Below the pieces are notes generated by a model. That model was not told the origin of the DNA and made no database searches. It saw nothing but the letters and a program-made list of their open reading frames with translations. The position numbers and the translations under genes are program-made. Shown here piece by piece: positions 23,348 through 30,269 of a DNA stretch of 34,222 nt. Within the stretch, counting starts at the first letter, position 1. The number at the start of each line of letters is the position of its first letter. Source of the stretch: Neobacillus novalis NBRC 102450 (GTDB lineage Bacteria; Bacillota; Bacilli; Bacillales; Cytobacillaceae); contig NZ_BCVP01000048.1 in NCBI RefSeq assembly GCF_001591805.1, forward strand, positions 1 to 34,222, in the 5' to 3' direction.

Positions 23348-23581
23348 TTAGCCTTTTTCAATATAGTAATGACTTGTTTTGCCATCGTCCTTACGTTCAA
23401 GAAGTGTGTGTTTTTGCATTCTGCACCATGCCGGCAGGTCCTCTCTTGCTCCGGGATCATAGGAAATCACTTCGATGATTTGGCCGCGTTCCATCTTTTT
23501 CATGGTTAGGAACAAATTCATTATTAGCTCACCGCACCCGGTTGGTCCTGCATCATAAAGTAAATCTGATTCAAATGACAT
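23348..23581 (-). CDS. TusA/SirA-like sulfur carrier protein
   Basis: This is a 77-residue stand-alone TusA-fold protein. The conserved core is AREDLPAWCRMQKHTLL (Cys53) and the C-terminus is HYYIEKG. The active Cys sits in GPTGCGELI (Cys16), where the classical motif CPxP would put prolines, so the motif is degenerate but keeps its cysteine. It likely carries sulfur or selenium as a persulfide. It is the first gene of the leftward operon, divergent from the LysR gene, with GAAGGGAG as ribosome site. Confidence 0.87.
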   Translation of the reverse strand: MSFESDLLYDAGPTGCGELIMNLFLTMKKMERGQIIEVISYDPGAREDLPAWCRMQKHTLLERKDDGKTSHYYIEKG

Positions 23582-23637
23582 ATTTCTCTCCCTTCGGCAA
23601 ATCTGTCAATAACTCTTCAAATAGATGAGTCACTTTT

Positions 23638-23676
23638 ATTATAGAAAAGTGGTACGATTAAATAAATTCAATTTAT
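23638..23676. promoter_or_regulatory. LysR-type operator and leftward promoter
   Basis: A perfect palindrome ATAAATT-C-AATTTAT (23662-23676) holds the LysR-family T-N11-A pattern (T23663, A23675). A leftward TATAAT -10 lies at 23643-23638, so the palindrome covers the matching -35 position. It stands between the divergent LysR gene and the TusA/DsrE operon, where an autoregulatory and activating LysR site is expected. Confidence 0.6.
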
Positions 23677-23731
23677 CTATTTCACCATTCGCTATTAATC
23701 GATTATATAAATAATTAAGGAGTAGATTCCG

Positions 23732-24631
23732 ATGGATTTGCACCAACTCTACGTTTTTACAAAGGTGGTTGAGCATAAGAGCTTTTCTAAGGCTGCAGAG
23801 GATATTTTCTTAAGTCAATCCACGGTTAGCTCACACATTCAGGGATTGGAAAAAATGCTGGGCATAAGGCTTTTTGACCGTGTTGGCAGGGAAAGCATTC
23901 TTACACCCCAAGGGGAACGGTTATATCAATGGGCACTTAAACTATTGCTCATTAAAGACCAGGCATTACTCGATTTAAAGCAGGGGATGACGGAGCTTCG
24001 GGGAATGGTTAAAATAGCAGCAAGCTCCGTACCTGGGCAGTTTATCATTCCAGAAATGGTTAAACAATTTCGCAAGGATTATCCTGAAGTTTTGTTTCAT
24101 ATTAACCAATCTTCCTCAAAAATTGTTGCCGAAAAAGTGTTGAACGGATCTGTTGATATTGGGATATTAGGCGAAAAATATGAGGATGATAAACTTCGCT
24201 ATATTCCCTTGTTAAAAGAAAGATTAGTGCTGATTACTTCGAATCGGGTTGAATTATCCGGGGGAACCGTCAACATCCAGGATATAGTTGAGTACCCTTT
24301 TATCATGCGAAATTCTAATTCTGGAACAAATGCAATTCTTGAAAGATTCTTGAAAAAGAATAACATTGCTAAGGACAAATTAAATATTTTTGCCTATATT
24401 GAGGATGGCCAGAGTTTAATTCAGTTTGTGATGCAGGATGTCGGGATCTCGATAATTTCGGAAATAGCCGCGAGAGGATATGCTGCTAAAGACATGCTAA
24501 AAATGTATGATATTAATGGATTTCATGATGAAAGGTATTTTTATCTAGTTTACAACATTAATAAAACCCAATCGCTTCTTTCAAAACTATTTATTGATAG
24601 TACGAGTGAGGATCTTGCTGAAAAAGGCTAA
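23732..24631 (+). CDS. LysR-family regulator, selenium/sulfur metabolism-associated type
   Basis: This is a 299-residue LysR regulator. The N-terminal winged HTH (1-60; FSKAAEDIFLSQSTVSSHIQ) is followed by a linker helix and a periplasmic-binding-like effector domain from about 90. The N-terminal and linker sequence resembles LysR proteins seen next to selenium-metabolism genes, which fits the adjoining TusA/DsrE set. Effector identity is unknown. It is divergent from the operon at 23581-20562 with a shared operator in the 150-bp gap. AAGGAG precedes the ATG. Confidence 0.9.
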   Translation: MDLHQLYVFTKVVEHKSFSKAAEDIFLSQSTVSSHIQGLEKMLGIRLFDRVGRESILTPQGERLYQWALKLLLIKDQALLDLKQGMTELRGMVKIAASSVPGQFIIPEMVKQFRKDYPEVLFHINQSSSKIVAEKVLNGSVDIGILGEKYEDDKLRYIPLLKERLVLITSNRVELSGGTVNIQDIVEYPFIMRNSNSGTNAILERFLKKNNIAKDKLNIFAYIEDGQSLIQFVMQDVGISIISEIAARGYAAKDMLKMYDINGFHDERYFYLVYNINKTQSLLSKLFIDSTSEDLAEKG

Positions 24632-24657
24632 AAGGGAGAACGTTACTTGTTCTCCCT
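24632..24657 (-). terminator. Terminator overlapping the 3' end of the acyl-CoA ligase gene
   Basis: AGGGAGAAC (24633-24641) and GTTCTCCCT (24649-24657) form a perfect 9-bp stem. The minus strand continues with TTTTAG. The ligase stop codon lies in the 7-nt loop (24643-24645). It may also slow the convergent LysR transcript, but the rightward T-run is poor. Confidence 0.65.
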
Positions 24658-26142
24658 CTTCCTCATTTCCTTTAATCTCTTTTTATCTATTTTTCCAACA
24701 TGGGTTTTTGGCAGTTCTGCTAAGCGAATGAACTGTTTTGGAATTTTGTATCGGCCTAGTTTTAACTCACAATACATTTTTAATTCCTCATCTTGTATGG
24801 TGTAAGTTTGCTTTAAAGCAATGAACGCGGCAACCACTTCACCCCATTTTTCATCAGGCATACCAAGGACCGCCACCTCATCAATTGCCGGATGTGCGGC
24901 CAGCCAATGCTCTACTTCAAGTGGATAGACATTTTCTCCACCCGTAATAATCATATCTTTTTTCCGGCCGACAATATAATAGAAGCCTTGTTCATCCCTT
25001 TTCGCTAAATCCCCCGTATGGATCCAGCCATTCTTCCACGTTTCCTGTGTTGCCTTTTCGCGGTTCCAATAAAACGAAAAGGCGTGCTTCCCTTTTATTA
25101 AAAGTTCCCCGACCTCATTTGGCTCCGTCTCACAGCCATCTGCTTTTACTAGTTTTATTGAATTAAACAGCATCGGTTTGCCGACAGATCCACGTTTCAA
25201 TTGTGCATCTTCCGGACTAATATAAAAATTGTTAGGCCCTGCTTCTGTCAGCCCGTATCCCTCTTTAAAAGCTAACCCCTTTTTCTGAAAAGCCTCGTAG
25301 ATTTGCATAGGGCACGGTGCTGCCCCCGATAAAAAAATCTTCATAAAAGGGAAATCACTGTTTTGAAATTCGTCTGTTTGAATCAGCATGTGGTACATGG
25401 TTGGAACGAGGAGAATCGTTGTGCAGCGATACCGATTCAGGGCTTCCACTGCTTTTTCTCCTATAAATGGCTCGCCTATGACGACAGTTCCGCCAATCAT
25501 CAGGATGGGAATGCTCAAGGCATTTAGTCCGCCGGTATGAAACATCGGCATATAGTTAACTGTCACATCATTCTCCGTTAAGCTCCAGCTAACAATTGTG
25601 TTAATCGCGTTCCAGAGAATGGATTGGTGACTTAACACAACTCCTTTTGGTTTCCCGGTTGTTCCGCCCGTATAAATCATTGCCAGCGGATCAGTTTCAA
25701 AGATTTCCTCTTGGGGTAAATCCCCAATTGGAAAGGTGACTAGTTCTTCGTAACTGGCATCCCCAATAAAAAATGTATTTACGTTATTTAGCTGTTGATG
25801 TATAGCTTTAAACTGCTGATGGATTCCGATTAAAATAGGTGTACAATCCGCCAATATCTCGTTTATTTCATGAAATGATAAGCGCCAATTAAGCGGAACG
25901 AAGATGGCACCAATTTTCCCGCAGGCAATCAATAGGTCAAAATAGCTAATATGGTTTGGCGATAATAGGGCCACTCGATCGCCTTTTTTAACGCCACGGG
26001 CATGAAGCCAGCTTGAGGTCGAGTTTGTCCGTTTATTCAATTGTTCAAATGTCCATGCCTTGTTTGTCTTTTCATCTATAATGGCATCCTTATTTGGCGA
26101 TAATCGTGCCCGATTTTCCAGCCAATCCCGTTCCCAGTTCAC
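24643..26142 (-). CDS. AMP-forming acyl-CoA synthetase (fatty-acid/carboxylate-CoA ligase)
   Basis: This 499-residue ANL-superfamily enzyme has the P-loop-like YTGGTTGKPKGVVLSH at 157-172, GYGLTEAGP near 293, HTGDLAKRDEQGFYYIVGRKKD (hinge region, in two parts) and GGENVYPLEVE in the C-terminal lid. The adenylation lysine is near the end in HVGKIDKKRLKEM. It converts a free acid, ATP and CoA to acyl-CoA; the size fits medium/long-chain or aromatic acids. GTG 26142 is preceded by GAAGGAG. It is its own unit, with a promoter region carrying the same 18-bp motif as the importer/KAS III operon, and probably activates that system's substrate. Confidence 0.9.
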   Translation of the reverse strand: MNWERDWLENRARLSPNKDAIIDEKTNKAWTFEQLNKRTNSTSSWLHARGVKKGDRVALLSPNHISYFDLLIACGKIGAIFVPLNWRLSFHEINEILADCTPILIGIHQQFKAIHQQLNNVNTFFIGDASYEELVTFPIGDLPQEEIFETDPLAMIYTGGTTGKPKGVVLSHQSILWNAINTIVSWSLTENDVTVNYMPMFHTGGLNALSIPILMIGGTVVIGEPFIGEKAVEALNRYRCTTILLVPTMYHMLIQTDEFQNSDFPFMKIFLSGAAPCPMQIYEAFQKKGLAFKEGYGLTEAGPNNFYISPEDAQLKRGSVGKPMLFNSIKLVKADGCETEPNEVGELLIKGKHAFSFYWNREKATQETWKNGWIHTGDLAKRDEQGFYYIVGRKKDMIITGGENVYPLEVEHWLAAHPAIDEVAVLGMPDEKWGEVVAAFIALKQTYTIQDEELKMYCELKLGRYKIPKQFIRLAELPKTHVGKIDKKRLKEMRKRENK

Positions 26143-26175
26143 CGACCAATCGCTCCTTCACTACTAGATGGAACT

Positions 26176-26208
26176 ATCTTACTCATTTTTAGTTACAGGG
26201 CAGTTACA
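26176..26208 (-). promoter_or_regulatory. Shared 18-bp tandem motif and -10 before the acyl-CoA ligase
   Basis: On the minus strand TGTAACTGCCCTGTAACT (26208-26191) is two TGTAACT copies 11 bp apart. A -10 candidate TAAGAT (26181-26176) lies exactly 10 bp after the second TGTAAC. The same arrangement occurs at 33987-34019. There is no good -35, so an activator bound to the repeat is likely. Confidence 0.65.
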
Positions 26209-26228
26209 TGGGATAGCATTTGGGCGCA

Positions 26229-26354
26229 TTCTACAAATTTTAAGGGGCATTCTACAATTTTGGGGCTTCTTTCTACAATTTTGAGTGGACATTCTACAAA
26301 TTTGGAGCTTCTTTCTACAAAATTCAAAGAACATTCAACAAAGTTCACACAAGA
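26229..26354. repeat. Six-copy 21-bp periodic repeat (TTCTACAA core)
   Basis: The core TTCTACAA begins at 26229, 26250, 26271, 26292 and 26313, and a variant TTCAACAA at 26334, a strict 21-bp period. Unit ends alternate (GGGGCA, CTTCT, GGACA, CTTCT, GAACA), implying a 42-bp dimer unit. It fills most of the 264-bp gap between the ligase promoter and the SDR terminator. A 66-codon plus-strand reading frame through it is judged a by-product. Confidence 0.85.
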
Positions 26355-26370
26355 GTCACAATTTACCACA

Positions 26371-26397
26371 CAAAAAAAAACGACCCCAATAAGGTCG
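26371..26397 (-). terminator. Terminator of the importer/KAS III/SDR operon
   Basis: On the minus strand stem CGACC (26397-26393) pairs with GGTCG (26385-26381), loop 7 nt, followed by nine Ts. It lies 10 bp beyond the SDR stop codon. Confidence 0.8.
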
Positions 26398-26406
26398 CTT
26401 CCACTA

Positions 26407-27147
26407 TTACATCATAATCCCGCCATCCACATGAAGCACGGTTCCGTTTACGTAATTTGATTCATCCGAGGCTAGGAACAAATAAGCATTCGCGATGTCC
26501 TCCGGCTTTCCTAATCGCGCGAGCGGGACCATCTGCATCATTTGCGCTAACACTTTTTCCGGCACCTTTGCCGTCATCCCTGTTTCGATAAATCCTGGGG
26601 CAACTGCATTGACATTAATCCCTTTCCGTCCAAGTTCCTTCGCCCATGTCTTTGTCATCCCGACAATACCTGCTTTAGTAGCCGCATAATTCGTTTGTCC
26701 GACATTTCCATAGACTCCGGAGACAGAAGATGTGTTAATAATTCTGCCGCGGCCATTCGCAATCATTGCTGGCAATACAGCCTGTGTACAGTGAAAAACA
26801 CCCGTAAGATTGACATCAAGCACTGCTTCAAAATCTTCAACCGATAGCTTTGACAGCATCGCATCCCTCGTTATTCCCGCATTATTAATCAAGATATCGA
26901 TTTTCCCATAGGCCGCTAGAACCTTATCGACCATTTCATCCACACTCTGGCGGTCTGCTACATTTACTTGAAAAAAAGTAACTTCATAGCCTGCTTGCCG
27001 CAGCTCACGAACCTGTTCTTCCCCTTGTTCCACATTAAAATCTGCCATCGCCACCTTTGCGCCTTCTCGAGCAAAAACCTCTGTAGCGGTTAAACCGATT
27101 CCGCCCGCCGCCCCTGTTATGATCGCTACTTTATCTTGTAATCTCAT
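26407..27147 (-). CDS. Short-chain dehydrogenase/reductase, FabG-like
   Basis: This 246-residue classical SDR has TGAAGGIG (11-18), Asp36 closing the second strand (suggesting NAD(H) preference), NNAG (88-91), catalytic Ser near 141, Tyr154 and Lys158 (YAATK), and the FabG-like ending YVNGTVLHVDGGIMM. It probably reduces a 3-oxoacyl thioester or oxidises the 3-hydroxy form. It is the last gene of the operon with the KAS III-like and hydrolase genes, 4 bp behind the latter. The upstream KAS III-like product could be its substrate. Housekeeping FabG is normally in a fab cluster, so a pathway-specific role is likelier. Confidence 0.9.
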   Translation of the reverse strand: MRLQDKVAIITGAAGGIGLTATEVFAREGAKVAMADFNVEQGEEQVRELRQAGYEVTFFQVNVADRQSVDEMVDKVLAAYGKIDILINNAGITRDAMLSKLSVEDFEAVLDVNLTGVFHCTQAVLPAMIANGRGRIINTSSVSGVYGNVGQTNYAATKAGIVGMTKTWAKELGRKGINVNAVAPGFIETGMTAKVPEKVLAQMMQMVPLARLGKPEDIANAYLFLASDESNYVNGTVLHVDGGIMM

Positions 27148-27151
27148 CCAC

Positions 27152-28042
27152 TTAATCCTCCAAGAAATTTGTCATCGCCTTCAATAATTTCGGCAAATCA
27201 TCCACCAATGGAGAATGCCCGCAATCTTTTAATTCGATATAAACCGCTTTTTCTCCCAGATCCTCCACAAGTTCTTTCGTCATCTCTTTTGCAATCACCA
27301 TATCGCGGTCTCCTTGCAGTACAAGGACAGGGACACCGATTAAATCTACTTTGCCATTCCCTTCGACAAGCCCATTATGGTGACGGCTAATATTAAAGGT
27401 ATTATTGGCATGATGAACCTCTGCCAAATTCCTTTGTGTTCTCATGTCTTGAACATACTCTTCATAAAGCTCAGCAGCTGGCTGATTATCCGTATAAATA
27501 ACCGCATTCCAAATCAGTTTCAATAAGTCCACATTATTTGTGTCATAGGCTGTTTGCACAGGAATCGTCCGAATCAAATCCTGTTTAATCTCTTCATGTA
27601 AGGCAAACCGCCGCGGTTCATCCATTTCATTTATTTTTCCATAGAATGGGTAGCCACGCGTCGATTCCGATGCTAATAAAATCAGCTTATTACAATAGCC
27701 CGGATAATCAGCAGCGAATTGCATCGCTACCGCTCCGCCTGTTGACCAGCCCGCCATCGCGAAATCCTTCAGGCCAATTTCATCAACAAACAGCTTCACA
27801 TCATCAGAAAAATCTTTAATCGACATGACTAGATTGTTATAGCTGGAACCGCCAAAGCCGCGCAAATCAACCGCATAGAGCTTATATTTCTTATCCATAT
27901 TGTCAAGCACCAAATCCCAATGCTTCGACGATGTCATGTTTCCATGGATTAATAAAACCTTTACCTCTCCGCCTTCTCTCTCCCTGTAAGCCAATGTTTC
28001 TCCATTTGGCAAAAGCACTTCCTTCAAAGCAACGTTACCCAT
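27152..28042 (-). CDS. Alpha/beta hydrolase
   Basis: This 296-residue alpha/beta-hydrolase has oxyanion motif HGN (33-35), nucleophile elbow GWSTGG with Ser100, acid Asp245 or Asp247 (QGDRD) and His276 (CGHSP). The catalytic triad is complete. It could be a thioesterase, ester hydrolase or C-C hydrolase acting on the product of the KAS III-like enzyme; the sequence does not decide. ATG 28042 (MGNVALKEVLLPNG) is preferred: it follows the KAS III stop directly (TGAGATG) with AAGGGTGA upstream. An in-frame start at 28126 would lie inside the KAS III gene. Confidence 0.88.
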   Translation of the reverse strand: MGNVALKEVLLPNGETLAYREREGGEVKVLLIHGNMTSSKHWDLVLDNMDKKYKLYAVDLRGFGGSSYNNLVMSIKDFSDDVKLFVDEIGLKDFAMAGWSTGGAVAMQFAADYPGYCNKLILLASESTRGYPFYGKINEMDEPRRFALHEEIKQDLIRTIPVQTAYDTNNVDLLKLIWNAVIYTDNQPAAELYEEYVQDMRTQRNLAEVHHANNTFNISRHHNGLVEGNGKVDLIGVPVLVLQGDRDMVIAKEMTKELVEDLGEKAVYIELKDCGHSPLVDDLPKLLKAMTNFLED

Positions 28043-28043
28043 C

Positions 28044-29063
28044 TCAATCACCCTTCCCCCATTTAATTGTTGTTGCTCCCCAAGCATAGCCAATTCCGGC
28101 ACTAACCAAAACGACAACATCACCATCCTTGACCTTTCCTTCTTTCAAGGCAAGTTCCAATGACAAAATCTGATCGATTTGCCCGATATGTCCATAGTCT
28201 TCAAGATATATAGACTGTTCTTCGGACAAGCCAAGTTCTTTTAATACATATTCGTGAGCCGATTTTTTCATATGAAGAATCGCCAAATAGGAAAGATCTT
28301 CTTCCCTATAGCCGCTTTTTCGTAGAGACTCGCGAATCACCTTTAAAAAATTGTCCATCGATTTTTGTTCCAAACGCCGCTTCATGCCTTCAGGGTCAAG
28401 AACATCAAGCTTATTGAGGCGCTGTTCAATAGCATCCACAGTAATCGGGTTCTTAGTACCGCCGGCAACAACGACAACATCCTCGGAAAAAGAACCATCC
28501 GTGATAAGTTCAGTTTCTAATAGAAGGTTTTCGTTATACCCCTTTTGTAAAAGGAGTGCGCCGCCCCCGGCACCCAGATTAAACATAAACCGGGTTCTCG
28601 GATTCTCGTAATCAATGAAATCAACATTGCGATACCCGCCTGCGAGCAGGACAGTTCGAATCCCAGGATCAGCGATCATCAAACTTTTCGCTACTTTTAA
28701 CGCCATGACAGTCGTCCCGCATCTTAACGCCACATCAAAGGCCCAGGCATTAAACGCCCCGACCTCTTCTTGCAGCTTAATCCCTGCCGTCCAAAGTGGG
28801 TACTCCTTATGTTCTTCGCCAATATATATCACGAGATCAATCTCCAATGGGTCAATCCCCGCCTTGGCAATCGCCTTTTTCGCAGCAGTAATCCCCATTT
28901 CACATGTATGGTCATCGGGTCCAGGGATATGCTTTTTCCTGATTCCCATTTTCTCTTCGACAACAGGAGCAGGGATACCTGCCAGTTCTGCAATCTCTTT
29001 ACCAGTCAAAAATTCCTCTGGTAAGTAAATACCTGTGCTCAGAATACCAATTTGCAACACCAT
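28044..29063 (-). CDS. KAS III-like condensing enzyme (FabH/thiolase superfamily) with Cys-His-His site
   Basis: This 339-residue 3-oxoacyl-ACP synthase III-family protein has Cys115 in the FabH-like context DVALRCGTTV, His264 (AILHMKKSAH) in the place of FabH His244, and His292 (DYGHIGQ) where FabH has Asn274 (YGNTS). It ends in the typical SAGIGYAWGATTIKW. It should form or break a C-C bond on a CoA or ACP thioester. The Asn-to-His change gives the Cys-His-His set usual in KAS I/II, so it is probably not the housekeeping FabH. The start is ATG 29063 with GAGGAGAAGG; a GTG one codon earlier is less likely. Confidence 0.88.
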   Translation of the reverse strand: MVLQIGILSTGIYLPEEFLTGKEIAELAGIPAPVVEEKMGIRKKHIPGPDDHTCEMGITAAKKAIAKAGIDPLEIDLVIYIGEEHKEYPLWTAGIKLQEEVGAFNAWAFDVALRCGTTVMALKVAKSLMIADPGIRTVLLAGGYRNVDFIDYENPRTRFMFNLGAGGGALLLQKGYNENLLLETELITDGSFSEDVVVVAGGTKNPITVDAIEQRLNKLDVLDPEGMKRRLEQKSMDNFLKVIRESLRKSGYREEDLSYLAILHMKKSAHEYVLKELGLSEEQSIYLEDYGHIGQIDQILSLELALKEGKVKDGDVVVLVSAGIGYAWGATTIKWGKGD

Positions 29064-29074
29064 CACCTTCTCCT

Positions 29075-29254
29075 CTATGCTTCCCCTGCCATTTCCTGCA
29101 TGAATTCCATCGCTTCCTCAACCGATTCAAACAACGTCTCTCGCTCTTCTTGGACATGTGTAACCTTTATTCTCCATTGTTTTTTCCCAGTTTCCTTTTC
29201 AATAGCGGCAAGTTGAAAACGAACGACGAAGGAAGCAATTTGATTAATTTCCAT
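29075..29254 (-). CDS. Small conserved-looking protein of 59 residues, function unknown
   Basis: An ATG at 29254 with a GGGGGAG ribosome site opens a 59-codon frame ending TAG 29077-29075. It begins MEINQIASFVVRFQLAAIEK and ends VEEAMEFMQEMAGEA. The protein is soluble, charged and mostly helical, with a central basic stretch (TGKKQWRIKVTHVQ) and an acidic amphipathic C-terminus. It exactly fills the gap between the LivM-like and KAS III-like genes, 12 bp from each, so it is translated as part of the operon. I do not recognise the family. An accessory or regulatory partner of the importer or the KAS III enzyme is possible. Confidence 0.75.
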   Translation of the reverse strand: MEINQIASFVVRFQLAAIEKETGKKQWRIKVTHVQEERETLFESVEEAMEFMQEMAGEA

Positions 29255-29266
29255 ATGTCTCCCCCT

Positions 29267-30265
29267 CTATCCCGCTATCTTTTCTTCTTTTTTTACAGCA
29301 GGCTGTTTTTTCCGGTTCCAAGAAAGTGTACGTAACGTCCCGACAATTCCTCTTGGGAAAAACATCACGACCAAAATATAAATAATGCCAAAGAAGATAA
29401 TCCAGCGCTCAAAAATCCAATGCTCTTTCGCCAGTTCCGTCAGCCAATGATGGGCAAACTCAATTAGACCTGCTCCAATGATGGCACCGACTAATGTGCC
29501 TACTCCGCCAATGATTGTCATTAATAAAGCATCCAAGGTGATATCCATTGCAAACACACTCGTATTCACAAAGCGCAGTGAAATCGCATATAAGATTCCT
29601 GCAACTCCTGCTAATACTCCGGACATTACACTTGCGGCAATTTTATAATGGAGCACATGAAACCCTAATGATTCCGTTCGTTGTTCATTTTCCCTGATTG
29701 CTTGCAGAACTCTGCCCAGCGGGGAATTGGTAAACCGCTTCAGGATGAGAAATACCGCAACCATGACAATTAAACAAAGCAGGTAAAAATTAGTCCGGTC
29801 AATAAACAGTTCCGGGACGCGAAAGGTGAAGCCATCATTCCCATAAGTCATTGTCCGCCATTTTTCCGCTAAGACAAGAAAAAGTCCTGATAACGATAAG
29901 GTTAACATCGCATAGAAATGACTTTTTAAACGAAGTGTAAGCAAGCCAACAAGGAAGCTGACGATACCAGTAAGAACAACGGTCGTCAGTACCGCCAAGA
30001 AGAAATACCCGAGCGTTGGTTCAAACCGCTTCATAAATATCCCCATCGAATACGCGCCGATGCCAAAAAACATCGCATGCCCAAAGGAAACAATACCGGT
30101 AAAGCCCAACAACAAGTCATAACTCATCGCAAAGATTGAAAAGACAAACACCTGTGTTAACAAAATCAATAAGTTTCTCGATTCATAGACGAACGGCAAA
30201 AGGAGTAGAAAAGCTGCAACGACTAAAACGATAGCTGTCATCCTATTTCCTTGAATCAATCGCAT
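29267..30265 (-). CDS. livM: Branched-chain-type ABC permease LivM (second importer)
   Basis: This permease of about 332 residues has LivM hallmarks: YDLLLGFTGIVSFGHAMFFGIGAYSMG (in two parts), TLRLKSHFYAMLTLSLSGLFLVL, the cytoplasmic loop AIRENEQRTESLGFHV and TIIGGVGTLVGAIIGAGLIE. About 10 helices are visible. It makes the channel with the LivH protein encoded 4 bp upstream. ATG 30265 follows AAAGGGGTGA; a longer reading from 30286 overlaps livH and has no better site. Substrate unknown. Confidence 0.9.
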   Translation of the reverse strand: MRLIQGNRMTAIVLVVAAFLLLLPFVYESRNLLILLTQVFVFSIFAMSYDLLLGFTGIVSFGHAMFFGIGAYSMGIFMKRFEPTLGYFFLAVLTTVVLTGIVSFLVGLLTLRLKSHFYAMLTLSLSGLFLVLAEKWRTMTYGNDGFTFRVPELFIDRTNFYLLCLIVMVAVFLILKRFTNSPLGRVLQAIRENEQRTESLGFHVLHYKIAASVMSGVLAGVAGILYAISLRFVNTSVFAMDITLDALLMTIIGGVGTLVGAIIGAGLIEFAHHWLTELAKEHWIFERWIIFFGIIYILVVMFFPRGIVGTLRTLSWNRKKQPAVKKEEKIAG

Positions 30266-30269
30266 GATC

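Noticed and set aside
23650..23667. TGGTACGATTA identical to the start of the sigma-54 promoter at 10155
   Set aside because: The -12 GC is missing (AAATAAA follows), so it cannot be a -24/-12 promoter. Treated as chance.
26260..26460. Plus-strand 66-codon frame with seven-residue repeats (LLSTILSG, HSTNLEL...)
   Set aside because: The heptapeptide repeat is simply the 21-bp DNA repeat read in frame. There is no ribosome site, and the end runs into the terminator and the SDR gene on the other strand.
28615..29028. Plus-strand 137-codon frame opposite the KAS III gene
   Set aside because: It lies wholly inside a well-supported gene on the other strand and has no family resemblance; a coding shadow.
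24643..29063. Resemblance to an OleABCD-type olefin/beta-lactone cluster (thiolase-fold, hydrolase, ligase, reductase)
   Set aside because: The hydrolase nucleophile is Ser100 in GWSTGG, not the Asp of OleB. The reductase is a short FabG-type, not the longer OleD type, and the ligase has ordinary acyl-CoA ligase motifs.
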